A stretch of DNA of 64,000 nucleotides from Chitinophagales bacterium (GTDB lineage: Bacteria > Bacteroidota > Bacteroidia > Chitinophagales > JADIYW01). The notes under the pieces are model-generated. The model was not told the origin of the DNA, did not search any database, and saw only the letters and a list, made by a program, of their open reading frames with translations. Positions 17,132-24,803 of the stretch are shown here, piece by piece. The stretch lies in contig JAMLHI010000011.1 in the NCBI GenBank assembly GCA_023957235.1, forward strand, positions 1 to 64,000. Direction: 5' to 3'. Within the stretch, counting starts at the first letter, position 1; the number at the start of each line of letters is the position of its first letter. The position numbers were made by a program, and so were the translations under genes.

Positions 17132-17267
17132 GTGCTAACGTTTCTCAGCTATACGCAGGCAGGGCATTTTATCACTGAACTTCCTACGAAGAACTGAACT
17201 TCAAATTTACCACTTTCCTGTCCTACGAAGCACTAAACCCCTGCTTGCGTATAGCTGATGTTAGCAC
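17132..17267. repeat. attC-like site A (GTGCTAAC ... GTTAGCAC)
   Basis: 136 bp. Arms CAGCTATACGCAGGCAGGG (from 17146) and CCCCTGCTTGCGTATAGCTG pair almost fully. The centre contains CACTGAACTTC and related CACT motifs seen in the other sites. The outer cores are GCTAAC and GTTAGC. There is no gene between this site and IS copy 2, only a second palindrome. Confidence 0.7.
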
Positions 17268-17331
17268 TTCGCCCTTCTTTTCTGTCGTGTTTGCTCGTTG
17301 TCATTTCGTGACTGTCTTGGTGCATTGGCAA

Positions 17332-17394
17332 AGCAAGCTCTTTTGCAATTTTGGGTCTGTGCATTGGCTTGTGCGAATTGCAAATGTGCTTGCT
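17332..17394. repeat. Palindromic repeat (family 2), third copy
   Basis: Left arm AGCAAGCTCTTTTGCAATT, right arm AATTGCAAATGTGCTTGCT. The inner stem (GCAATT) differs from the GGTTTTTT stem of the other two copies, but the change is compensated in both arms, so base pairing is conserved. It ends 10 bp before IS copy 2. Confidence 0.65.
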
Positions 17395-17467
17395 TTTAGG
17401 GTTGACTCGTCCTAAAAAAAGTTTACAGTTTAATAGATTAATTCTGTTATAAGTTTACAATTCATTT

Positions 17468-18391
17468 TTAGTCCTGATTTGGGTTTACAATAGTAGGATT
17501 TTTTCGATAATAATTCTTCCATAATCTTTCTATTTTTATCTTGGTTTTTGAATGATGAATATGATTTGGTGTCAAATTACTGATACTCATGTGAGGTCTT
17601 TCGCTGTTATATAAATTCACTATGTCTTTGAGTAGTGTCTTGGCTTCATTGATATTATTAATGTCATACGTTTCTAAATACTCATCTTTAATAATTCCGT
17701 TTATTCTTTCTGCTACTGCATTTTCTAAAGGATTTCCATTTTCGGTCATACTAATTTTTATACCATTGTCCTGTAATAACTTTACATAAGCATGGCTACA
17801 ATACTGAATGCCTCTGTCACTGTGATGGATAAGATTCATAAGGCTCTCTGCCCCCAAGGCAGAGAGAGCCTTATGCAAAGCTTCAATACTTTCTATGGCT
17901 TCCATTGTTTCAGCTACCTGATAGCCTACAATTTTATGTGAGTAGGCATCGGTAATCAAGCTGATATAAAGGTGTTCGCCAGTGTTAATTTTCCAGTAAG
18001 TGATATCGCTCACCCATAGCTGGTTTGGAGCTGTTGGTACAAATTCTCGTATTAGATTGGGATACTTTCTTAGCCAATGGTAAGAGTTAGTGGTCTGTAT
18101 CCTCCGCTTTCTTTTCCTTATGAGTAAATGATTGGAAGACAGTAGGTTGAATAATCCATCTCTGCCTATTTTTATTTGATGTTCAAGTAGGAATGGTTGT
18201 AACATTTCATATAGTTTTCGTGTTCCCATTCTTCGATGTTTTTTACGGATTTCTTTTACTCGTTGTATTACCAAATCTTCTTCCAAGGTAGTTGAGATTC
18301 CTTCCCAATTGTTTTGATAATAAGCCTGTCTGCTGATACCAAACCATCCACATAGCTTGGCTAATCCTATGTGTGAAAAATTACTTTTCAT
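17468..18391 (-). CDS. IS3-family transposase OrfB, copy 2
   Basis: Identical in translation to the OrfB at 8144-9067, with the same DDE landmarks (SDITYW, HSDRG, AERINGIIKDEY). No disabling mutation is visible, so both copies may be active. An internal near-perfect hairpin of the sequence AAGGCTCTCTGCC is present in both. Confidence 0.93.
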   Translation of the reverse strand: MKSNFSHIGLAKLCGWFGISRQAYYQNNWEGISTTLEEDLVIQRVKEIRKKHRRMGTRKLYEMLQPFLLEHQIKIGRDGLFNLLSSNHLLIRKRKRRIQTTNSYHWLRKYPNLIREFVPTAPNQLWVSDITYWKINTGEHLYISLITDAYSHKIVGYQVAETMEAIESIEALHKALSALGAESLMNLIHHSDRGIQYCSHAYVKLLQDNGIKISMTENGNPLENAVAERINGIIKDEYLETYDINNINEAKTLLKDIVNLYNSERPHMSISNLTPNHIHHSKTKIKIERLWKNYYRKNPTIVNPNQD

Positions 18392-18396
18392 GGCTT

Positions 18397-18828
18397 CTAT
18401 GGTTTGGTATTGAACTTTTTTCTTATCGGAATTTTAAACTCCTTTTCAGCAACATCTACCATTGTAGAGAAAGCAATTGCTTTTAGCTCTGCATCTTTTA
18501 ATTGCTTTTCTAATTCCACTATTCGCTTTTTTAATTGCAGGTTATCAAATGATTCATCATCATTGTTAGTTGCTCTGTCTGGTTTGATTTTTTTCTGTAC
18601 CATTGGATATAGATTTGATACAAAGTTAGGTCTTCTGGTTTTGATTCCAGTATTGTAGCCTAATTGTCGCATCCAGCGAAGCAACTGCCCGTGCTCTTGT
18701 TCTTCACCAGTGTATTTCTCCCAAATCTCCACCTTGGTACATTGAGTAGAAATTAACTCCTGAATGATCTTGTGTTTCTCCTCTACGGTAAAATATTTAC
18801 CCGCTTTTTGAATGATTTTTTTGTCCAT
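18397..18828 (-). CDS. IS3-family OrfA, copy 2
   Basis: Identical in translation to the OrfA at 9073-9504: N-terminal HTH and C-terminal coiled coil. The A AAA AAG slippery site at 18415-18421 would give the OrfAB fusion. Confidence 0.9.
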   Translation of the reverse strand: MDKKIIQKAGKYFTVEEKHKIIQELISTQCTKVEIWEKYTGEEQEHGQLLRWMRQLGYNTGIKTRRPNFVSNLYPMVQKKIKPDRATNNDDESFDNLQLKKRIVELEKQLKDAELKAIAFSTMVDVAEKEFKIPIRKKFNTKP

Positions 18829-18870
18829 TTTTTACACTTTTTAGTGTAAACCTATTTTAGGACAAGACAC

Positions 18871-19003
18871 CACCAACGGTTGGCGGTATGGTTAGTTGCC
18901 GATTTCGAAGCACTTTCCTATCAAGTTACAACAACTTTTAATACGAGCTGTGCCGCTCGAATACCCACTGCACCGGCAATTAACTATACCGCTTGTTGGG
19001 CAC
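18871..19003. repeat. attC-like site B (CCAAC ... GTTGGGCAC)
   Basis: 133 bp. Long arms GGTATGGTTAGTTGCCG (18885-18901) and CGGCAATTAACTATACC are nearly perfect complements. The right core GTTGGGCAC (18995-19003) is the reverse complement of GTGCCCAAC at 20403-20411, at the far side of the neighbouring gene cassette. The left core is atypical because IS copy 2 ends next to it. Confidence 0.75.
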
Positions 19004-19010
19004 TGTAATT

Positions 19011-19217
19011 CTATTTGTCTTGGATTGAAGTCGAAACCAAGTAGCCATGATTTGTATTTTTTCCGTAAATACTTTGGCTGCCTATGGTTTTGGGTTGGAC
19101 GAAAGTTTCATATTCCAACTTAATCTTTCCTTTTATAGAAAGATTTGCACTTTTCATTTTGAAAGGACCTAAATCCTGAATTAGTGCATTGCTACTATTT
19201 GAGTTATATATTTTCAT
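19011..19217 (-). CDS. Small hypothetical ORF in a cassette
   Basis: 68 residues, polar, no signal peptide or membrane helix, beginning MKIYNSNSSNALIQDLG. It shares the cassette with the serine proteinase gene upstream (59-nt gap) and ends 8 nt before the attC-like core, as a cassette's last gene would. I recognise no family. It could be a truncated gene or chance ORF. Confidence 0.4.
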   Translation of the reverse strand: MKIYNSNSSNALIQDLGPFKMKSANLSIKGKIKLEYETFVQPKTIGSQSIYGKNTNHGYLVSTSIQDK

Positions 19218-19275
19218 GAAAAATCAGTTTACAAAAGTACGACATATTCTTAATTAAAACAATTTATTTTAGATT

Positions 19276-20373
19276 TTATTGTTGTTCTGCCTTTTCATAT
19301 ACCCACTCACTCTTTACTGGTATTACATTTACAGCTATATTATTATCAGGTAATCTATTAGAAAATATTTTACCATTGATTTTAAAATGGCTCTTGCAGA
19401 ATATTGATTCTACGCAAGCAATAAACAAGTCGTAGTCTAAAGGTGGAATTTGAGTAACTTGAATCTGCTGCAATACCTGATTATATGCCTGTTGTAAAAT
19501 TTGAGGGGGCAAATTTGCTGGTAACTGAATTTGATTTACTGGAGCAAGTAAAGCTGCTGTTTGTGCATTGCTTAAAACAATTTCAAGTGGATTAAAAGGT
19601 GAATCAAATTTCATTTCATCTTCAAAGCTAATTAAAACATCATGCAAGAGTTCTTTAAGTTCGACAGTGGGGTTAATCACTGGTAAACCTATTTTTTTTG
19701 CTTCTGTTGGCCCAAGAGGATAGCCATGATGGTAAAATGACTTATTTAGTGTTTCTGCTATCGTTTTAGCTTTGTTGGAATCTGACATATGTAATGAAAG
19801 GAGTTTTTCTCCCATTGACAACGCCAATTGTGAACTTCTTTTTGCAATTCCAATAGGTATTGCACCTACTTCTTTACATGCTAGTTCAAAGGATTTTTGA
19901 AGTTGTTCTTGGTCAGAAATTCCGACATCAGTTTTTACAAAATCAAGAAAGTTTCGCAAATCTTCTGAACCAAAATGAATCTCTTTGTCTTGGCTTTTAT
20001 GAGTTAATTGAGGGTCCACAGGTCCTAAATTAGCAAAAGGATGCATAATTATTTCATCAGCACCGAGCGAAATAAGTGTTGCCGCACTATAAGCTGTATA
20101 TGGAAGTAAAACTCCAAACTTTTTAAATCTTTCTCTTAATAAATTCACTATTCTATAAGCAACTGTAGGGTCACCTCCATAACTTATTAATAATAAGTCA
20201 ATATTTTCAGTTTCTGCTGGTATTTCAGAAAGTTGTTTTAAAAAATGTGAAATAACATCTGAAGCAATTGAGGCATTTGCATTACCTCTAAAACTTGTAA
20301 CATACGAAATAAGAGGTCTTTTTCTTATTTCAGCAATTTTCTCATAAAGTTCTTTTCTGTTTTCGTAATTCAT
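19276..20373 (-). CDS. Serine dehydrogenase proteinase (SDH/SppA-like Clp-fold) family protein
   Basis: 365 residues with a ClpP/crotonase-type serine protease domain in the first 230. Landmarks are LLISYGGDPTVAYRIVNLL near residues 61-79, the nucleophile region YTAYSAATLISLGADEI near 96-112, and HPFANLGPVDPQL near 115-127. There is no signal peptide, so the protein is cytosolic. Such proteins are found in defence islands and stress contexts with unknown substrates. The start is about 30 nt inside the cassette boundary at 20403-20411, and the cassette core GTTGGGCAC lies beyond its 3' side. Confidence 0.82.
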   Translation of the reverse strand: MNYENRKELYEKIAEIRKRPLISYVTSFRGNANASIASDVISHFLKQLSEIPAETENIDLLLISYGGDPTVAYRIVNLLRERFKKFGVLLPYTAYSAATLISLGADEIIMHPFANLGPVDPQLTHKSQDKEIHFGSEDLRNFLDFVKTDVGISDQEQLQKSFELACKEVGAIPIGIAKRSSQLALSMGEKLLSLHMSDSNKAKTIAETLNKSFYHHGYPLGPTEAKKIGLPVINPTVELKELLHDVLISFEDEMKFDSPFNPLEIVLSNAQTAALLAPVNQIQLPANLPPQILQQAYNQVLQQIQVTQIPPLDYDLFIACVESIFCKSHFKINGKIFSNRLPDNNIAVNVIPVKSEWVYEKAEQQ

Positions 20374-20402
20374 ATTTTTATCGTTTTTGGTTTCTTATTA
20401 TA

Positions 20403-20539
20403 GTGCCCAACGTTTTGCAGCTACACGCAGGTGGGGATTTTTAGCACTGAACATCATTGAAAGCACAGAACTTGGATTTAGCACTTCACTGTCATAGATG
20501 CACTGAACCCCCACTTGCGTGTAGGTGCTGTTATGGCAC
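20403..20539. repeat. attC-like site C (GTGCCCAAC ... GTTATGGCAC)
   Basis: 137 bp. Arms CAGCTACACGCAGGTGGGG (from 20418) and CCCCCACTTGCGTGTAGGTG pair. Internal TTTAGCACTGAAC and ATTTAGCACTTCACTG motifs recur in other sites. The two outer cores do not match each other; each matches the core at the far end of its own neighbouring cassette. Confidence 0.78.
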
Positions 20540-20543
20540 GTTA

Positions 20544-21380
20544 TTATTCCCATCCGTCAAATGTCGTAGTCGTATTAGTCAATAAGTCTGATACAGATAC
20601 ACCGATAATTTGTCCGACTGTTGTAAGGTCAATTTTTTGTAAACCTTGTTCCCATATTTTTTTCATTGAATCTTTAAGAGAAACGTCTCTCATTTTCTCA
20701 AAGTCATAAATAAGATTATCCTTTTGAAACATATCATTTAAGCCACGACCAATGAAAGTGTTAACTTTCAAACACGATAGTGATTCTAAATGTGTTATAT
20801 CAATTTCTCTGAATGTTATATTCTGATAAGGTTTAAGCCTTATAATTAACCAATTGTCCAACCAAGCTTGGAAATTTGTTTCATTCACACCTAATGGCGG
20901 ATATGGATTTGGTCTTATTCCATAAAAATTCACTGCCAATCCCAAAATCATTAATTGATTCACAGTTGCATATGATATTGCGTCACAAGCCATTTTTGAA
21001 CCTAATGCAAGTATAGATTCTGGTTCTGTTTTTAGTCTTTCAGAAACAAGTCTTGCCAATATAATGTGTTTGTCTTTATTGTCTGTTTGAGCCGATGTCA
21101 GTAATGCTTTTTGGAGAAGAGCAGAAAAGTCAGGGTGGTCTTGTGCTGAATTAATTTTTTCTTGTGAAATCTGTTTTGATTCTTCAAGTTGTTTAACTTT
21201 TTGTGCTAATTCATTTAGAAAGTCCATTGTGTTTTCAGTCGCCTTTTGTTGAGCAACTTCTTTATGGTCTTTGAAAAATGTTTGAATCCATTTCTCTCCC
21301 GAGTCCCAGGCTTTTTCTACAAATTTTCCAGCGGCTCCACCAACTGCGGCTCCAATTGCTATTATTGATAATGGTTCCAT
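20544..21380 (-). CDS. Hypothetical cassette protein, 278 residues (possibly LPO_1073/Vpar_1526-like)
   Basis: The N-terminus SIIAIGAAVGGAAGKFVEKAW is a glycine/alanine-rich hydrophobic segment, perhaps a membrane or pore-like helix. A coiled coil follows near residues 50-75 (FLNELAQKVKQLEESKQIS), then a mixed helical domain with LALGSKMACDAISYA and LMILGLAVNFYGIRP. The overall plan resembles proteins NCBI labels LPO_1073/Vpar_1526 family, but I am not certain. It is the only gene of its cassette, with the stop 5 nt from the attC-like core GTTATGGCAC and the start 35 nt from the complementary GTGCCATAAC. Confidence 0.7.
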   Translation of the reverse strand: MEPLSIIAIGAAVGGAAGKFVEKAWDSGEKWIQTFFKDHKEVAQQKATENTMDFLNELAQKVKQLEESKQISQEKINSAQDHPDFSALLQKALLTSAQTDNKDKHIILARLVSERLKTEPESILALGSKMACDAISYATVNQLMILGLAVNFYGIRPNPYPPLGVNETNFQAWLDNWLIIRLKPYQNITFREIDITHLESLSCLKVNTFIGRGLNDMFQKDNLIYDFEKMRDVSLKDSMKKIWEQGLQKIDLTTVGQIIGVSVSDLLTNTTTTFDGWE

Positions 21381-21414
21381 AGTTTTATTTGATGTTTGTC
21401 AGTAGTTTTATAAT

Positions 21415-21553
21415 GTGCCATAACGTTTTCGGGCTTTGCGTTCGGGCGGGTTTCGGAGCACAAAGTTTCAATTTATTACTAAAGTTCATTAGAAACACAA
21501 AGCTCCAAGTTTGCACGTCAACCCGCCTGACGCAAAACCCGTGTTAGCGGTTC
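21415..21553. repeat. attC-like site D (GTGCCATAAC ... GTTAGCGGTTC)
   Basis: 139 bp. Arms CGGGCTTTGCGTTCGGGCGGG (from 21430) and CCCGCCTGACGCAAAACCCG pair. The centre has paired GGAGCACAAAG and ACACAAAGCTCC motifs. The left core complements GTTATGGCAC (20530) and the right core complements GACCGCTAAC (22165). Confidence 0.78.
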
Positions 21554-21555
21554 GG

Positions 21556-22140
21556 CTATTTTTCAAGTTTTTCACCGGTTAAAGGTTCGGTTAATATTGG
21601 TGTCTTGCTTGAAGTTCGTTTATAAAATCCGTTTGCTACAACTGCGTGTCCAAATCCACAACCTGAGTTGTAGTCAGCTGTTTCTTCTAAAACTGTAACG
21701 CCTTTTTTGTCAAAATGAAAAGTAATCTTGCACGTTGAGTCAATGTCGTCAGGAACGGTGTAAAGTGCGATATTATTTTTGTATGTCAAGGTGTCCACGA
21801 ATGAGCCCGAATTATAACTTGGTGCACCCTTATTGACTTCAAAGGTCATTACAATTTTGTCTTTAGTAATCTTTTTTACTTGAATGTATCCAGAATAACC
21901 ATAAACTTCTCCATTTTTCTCTTCTGTCTTGTTGTCAAGTTTGTATGTTCCTGTTGGGTCAATATATGCTACTTGCTCATTATGAAGTTCCTCGTTGTTT
22001 ACTTCATTCTTTTCAATAGAAAAATTGTCAACTTGAACCATACTGTCTATTATGGTTTCATTGTCAACCGTTTTTTTGTCTGTCGAATTCTTACAGGCAA
22101 AAACTCCTAAAATTAATATTGTTATTATTGTCATTTTCAT
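21556..22140 (-). CDS. Hypothetical lipoprotein in a cassette
   Basis: 194 residues. A lipoprotein signal ends in LILGVFACKN (lipobox Cys near residue 16). The mature protein is acidic at first, then beta-rich (GTYKLDNKTEEKNGEVYGYSG, then ITFHFDKKGVTVLEETA). I recognise no family; similar small beta-rich lipoproteins are frequent in Bacteroidota. It is the single gene of its cassette, with its stop 2 nt from the attC-like core at 21543-21553. Confidence 0.7.
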   Translation of the reverse strand: MKMTIITILILGVFACKNSTDKKTVDNETIIDSMVQVDNFSIEKNEVNNEELHNEQVAYIDPTGTYKLDNKTEEKNGEVYGYSGYIQVKKITKDKIVMTFEVNKGAPSYNSGSFVDTLTYKNNIALYTVPDDIDSTCKITFHFDKKGVTVLEETADYNSGCGFGHAVVANGFYKRTSSKTPILTEPLTGEKLEK

Positions 22141-22164
22141 AGTTGTAGTGTCGTCATTTTAGCT

Positions 22165-22302
22165 GACCGCTAACGGTTGGCGGCTACCCGAAGGTGGCGA
22201 TTTCGAAACACTTCACTTTCAGGCAAGTACAAACTTTGATAGAAGTACAATGCTTGATTTAACCACTGAACCGCCACTTTTGGGTAGGTGCTGTTATGCC
22301 CA
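22165..22302. repeat. attC-like site E (GACCGCTAAC ... GTTATGCCCA)
   Basis: 138 bp. Arms GGCTACCCGAAGGTGGCG (from 22182) and CCGCCACTTTTGGGTAGGTG pair. The left core complements GTTAGCGGTTC at 21543, across the lipoprotein cassette. The right core complements TGGGCATAAC at 23703, across the two-gene cassette. Confidence 0.78.
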
Positions 22303-22318
22303 GTTTTTCTTTCTCTCG

Positions 22319-22960
22319 TCATAGTTGTTGTCGCAATATTTTGTTTAGTTCTACTGCTTTATTGAGTGTCATTAAGTGTCCACCGTTTTTAATTGTCGAG
22401 TTACATTTTACAAAACTCAAAGGTAAAATTTTGTCATTTGTTCCGTGAATATGAAATATGTTTTTCGTCTGTGTTTGATTTGTCCAGCGAGTTACTTTGT
22501 CTATTGCCCACTTCAAAAAAGTCGGGTCAGTGTCAATAAGAATTTGTTTTAATAACTCTTTGTCAAATGTTGAACTTGTCCCGAAAAACCAGTTTGTAAT
22601 AAAGTTTGAACTTTTTAAAAGTCGTGTCGGCAAAAGTTTGTGAAGTCCAAGTTGTCCAGCGAAACGATAGTAAAATGGAATTTCATTTTTTGTCTTGACA
22701 GAAGCAATTAAAATTACTTTTTCAGTGTCAATTTGTTTAGCAACTTCAACAGCTATAAGTCCACCAAATGAGAGTCCGATTAGAGTTGGATTTGTTGTCG
22801 TGATTTGGTCGAGAAGTCGTGTAACGTAATTTTCAATTGTTTCCTTGTCTTGCGGAACAATCCATTTTATAAAAGTTGTCGAGAAACCAGAAAAGTCAAG
22901 TTGTTGAAAAACTCTTTCGTCTGCTCCAAGTCCACTAAATATGTAAAGTTCTTTTGTCAA
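22319..22960 (-). CDS. Alpha/beta hydrolase fold protein
   Basis: 213 residues, short for the fold. The N-terminus has the oxyanion-region phrase LYIFSGLGADERVF. The nucleophile elbow is LIGLSFGGLIAVEVA near residues 80-94 (Ser in GLSFGG). An acidic and histidine pair is plausible in HIHGTNDKILP and KNGGHLMTL near the C-terminus. Substrate unknown. It is the second gene of a two-gene cassette, starting 12 nt after the DUF2071 gene. Confidence 0.82.
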   Translation of the reverse strand: MTKELYIFSGLGADERVFQQLDFSGFSTTFIKWIVPQDKETIENYVTRLLDQITTTNPTLIGLSFGGLIAVEVAKQIDTEKVILIASVKTKNEIPFYYRFAGQLGLHKLLPTRLLKSSNFITNWFFGTSSTFDKELLKQILIDTDPTFLKWAIDKVTRWTNQTQTKNIFHIHGTNDKILPLSFVKCNSTIKNGGHLMTLNKAVELNKILRQQL

Positions 22961-22972
22961 ATCGTTGTTAGA

Positions 22973-23680
22973 TTATTTGTCCGTTTCGCTTTTCCATTCG
23001 TGTTCAATGTTTGTCATTAATAATGCGTTGTCAAATGTCACCGAGCCTTTTGGAAAAATTTCTTCGTTTTCAAAGAAGCTTGATTTTACATTTTGAACAT
23101 CAAGTGGTCGAACTTCCCAATTATATGCTTTTAGTCTTAGTCCGTCAAATTTGTCTTTGTTTGGCGAATAACCAAGGTCGCCATTCTCAAAAAAGTCCGA
23201 AGCATTATTTAGTGTTTCAAAAATTGATTTGTCATTAAACAATTTTGTCTCAGTGGCGTCAATTAAAATTTCCGTGTCGTCCGAGCTTTTGAAGTCTATA
23301 TGATAATTTCCGTTGTTTTCTTCTACGTTGAATTTTGCGTAATAATGTCTGCCCGGAAATATTCGTCCACCGACAAGTGCGTTTAGTTTAAGCGAAGTGT
23401 CCCTGCGAGGAATGTAAACTCCTGATTTCGTCTCTCCATTTTCGTCCCATTCAACTGCAATTCTGTGAGCACCATTTTCAGAGTTTACGCCAAGAAAGTC
23501 AGGAAGTCCTTTTGGTTTAATGTTTTTTAGCCTTATTAGGCAAATACCAACGATTGCTTTGTCCTTATAGATTTTGGGTCTAAAAGGAAACGGAATAATT
23601 TTCTCCACCGCTTTTGGGTCAGCCGTGAAGTTGATTAAAATTCTTCTGTCTATATATCCGTGTATTGTCGGAATTTTCAT
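22973..23680 (-). CDS. DUF2071 (YqjF-like) family protein
   Basis: 235 residues. The family pattern is visible: an N-terminal FTADPKAVEKIIPFPFRPKI, then GICLIRLKNIKP, VYIPRRDTSLKLNALVGGRIFPG near residues 93-115, and YHIDFKSSD. DUF2071 proteins have an acetoacetate-decarboxylase-like fold with no established reaction. First gene of its cassette, starting 22 nt from the attC-like core at 23703. Confidence 0.82.
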   Translation of the reverse strand: MKIPTIHGYIDRRILINFTADPKAVEKIIPFPFRPKIYKDKAIVGICLIRLKNIKPKGLPDFLGVNSENGAHRIAVEWDENGETKSGVYIPRRDTSLKLNALVGGRIFPGRHYYAKFNVEENNGNYHIDFKSSDDTEILIDATETKLFNDKSIFETLNNASDFFENGDLGYSPNKDKFDGLRLKAYNWEVRPLDVQNVKSSFFENEEIFPKGSVTFDNALLMTNIEHEWKSETDK

Positions 23681-23702
23681 TGTCGTGGTGTCGTTTTAAA
23701 AT

Positions 23703-23840
23703 TGGGCATAACGGTTCTCGGCTTTGCGAGGGAGCGGATTATTTGCACTAATGCTCAATCGAAGAACCGAACTTCAAATATAGTATAAAAGTTTCAAACG
23801 AAGTACTTCGTTCGCTCTCTTGCAAAACCGATGTTGGCAG
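23703..23840. repeat. attC-like site F (TGGGCATAAC ... GTTGGCAG)
   Basis: 138 bp. Arms CTCGGCTTTGCGAGGGAGCG (from 23718) and CGTTCGCTCTCTTGCAAAACCGAT pair. Internal TTGCACTAATGCTC and AAGAACCGAACTTCAAAT resemble the other sites. The right core GTTGGCAG (23833-23840) is the reverse complement of CTGCCAAC at 26997-27004, 3.1 kb away beyond a three-gene cassette. Confidence 0.78.
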
Positions 23841-23846
23841 TCTGGG

Positions 23847-24800
23847 CTATTCATTATCATCATTGTCTTCTAGTCCTGAAAACAAGTTTGGTTGCTGTAT
23901 AATACCCTTGTCTTTATGCTTTTTTCGATGTGCTATTGCTTTTATTGGCGTATCATCTTCACCATAATTTGCAACATTTATTACCTCTCTTGATATTTTT
24001 GTTTCTTCTGTTTCAATGTTCGTTGTTGTAATTGTTTTTAACTCACAATTTATGAAAGTGCCATTTTGAAAGTTGATATGCTTATTCCAAACTTGTTGTA
24101 AAAACTCTTTGTCGGATATTTTGAAATCTATGTTATTACTTTCTATAATTCCTTTCCAAGAATCTCGCCTCCCTTTAATTAATATCGGAGCAACGATATA
24201 AATTTTGGCTTCTTGAGTTTCTTCAATTTCCTCTGTTGTTTTTGTAATGATAAAATTGTCAAAATCTTTCCTATCAATAATAATAATTATTGGCTGTGTT
24301 TTCGTTTCTGCTTTAGTAGTTGATTCAATTTTTACGACATCTTTTTCTTGTTTTACCGACTTGAAGAAGCTACTTTTATATTTCCGTAAATCTTTGTCAT
24401 TACTAGCTATATAATCAAAATCATCTTCTGTTAAAGTGCCTGTTTTTATTTGGTCTTTTATCGTTTGTAAGTTTTCCAGTTTTTTACTTGTTTCATCGGT
24501 TTTGTGTTTTGCTGTTGGAAGCTTTGAATCAAAAAATTTTGTTGCAAAAATACCCACTAACACACCAAATATTGGGCTGTTTACAGTAACAGTTAAAATA
24601 TCAATTAAACTTCCTTCTTCTCTGGGTTTTATTTTAATTTGAATTGTATCTTCAAAATACTTTTCTGTACTTTTTATTGCTTTGATAAATTGTCTTTCAC
24701 ATTCATTGAATATTTCAGCATTCATCGAGTGTTTATTCTCATCATCAAAACGATAACGAAGTTCTATTTTTAAGTTAGTATTTGATGTTTCGGTATTCAT
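23847..24800 (-). CDS. Unknown third protein of the adenine methyltransferase/HNH cassette
   Basis: 317 residues. One hydrophobic segment (NSPIFGVLVGIFATKFF, near residues 73-90) may span or touch the membrane. It is flanked by PREEGSLIDILTV and a long charged region rich in Lys, Glu and Thr. The C-terminus is a basic then acidic tail (AIAHRKKHKDKG, LEDNDDNE). I recognise no family. The start is 3 nt from the HNH gene stop, so it belongs to the same three-gene unit and may be a sensor or effector. It ends 6 nt from the attC-like core. Confidence 0.75.
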   Translation of the reverse strand: MNTETSNTNLKIELRYRFDDENKHSMNAEIFNECERQFIKAIKSTEKYFEDTIQIKIKPREEGSLIDILTVTVNSPIFGVLVGIFATKFFDSKLPTAKHKTDETSKKLENLQTIKDQIKTGTLTEDDFDYIASNDKDLRKYKSSFFKSVKQEKDVVKIESTTKAETKTQPIIIIIDRKDFDNFIITKTTEEIEETQEAKIYIVAPILIKGRRDSWKGIIESNNIDFKISDKEFLQQVWNKHINFQNGTFINCELKTITTTNIETEETKISREVINVANYGEDDTPIKAIAHRKKHKDKGIIQQPNLFSGLEDNDDNE

Positions 24801-24803
24801 TGC

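Larger units (their letters stand above)
17405..18868 (-). mobile_element. IS3-family insertion sequence, copy 2
   Basis: Same length and orientation as the copy at 8081-9544, and identical wherever I compared the bases; both protein translations match exactly. The flanks (GGGTTG on the left, ACCACCAAC on the right) do not show the 4-bp duplication seen in copy 1. That suggests recombination or deletion next to this copy after insertion. It sits between attC-like sites, so it interrupts the cassette array. Confidence 0.9.

Noticed and set aside
8077-18872. Composite transposon carrying the restriction operon
   Set aside because: Only copy 1 shows a target duplication, the duplication flanks that copy alone, and copy 2 lies within the palindrome/cassette region. 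Two independent insertions or a recombination explain the layout better.
17132-23840. CRISPR array or rho-independent terminators as explanation of the palindromes
   Set aside because: The sites are 133-139 bp, separated by whole genes rather than spacers, share no identical repeat unit, and are not followed by T runs. Their cores pair across genes, which neither CRISPRs nor terminators would do.
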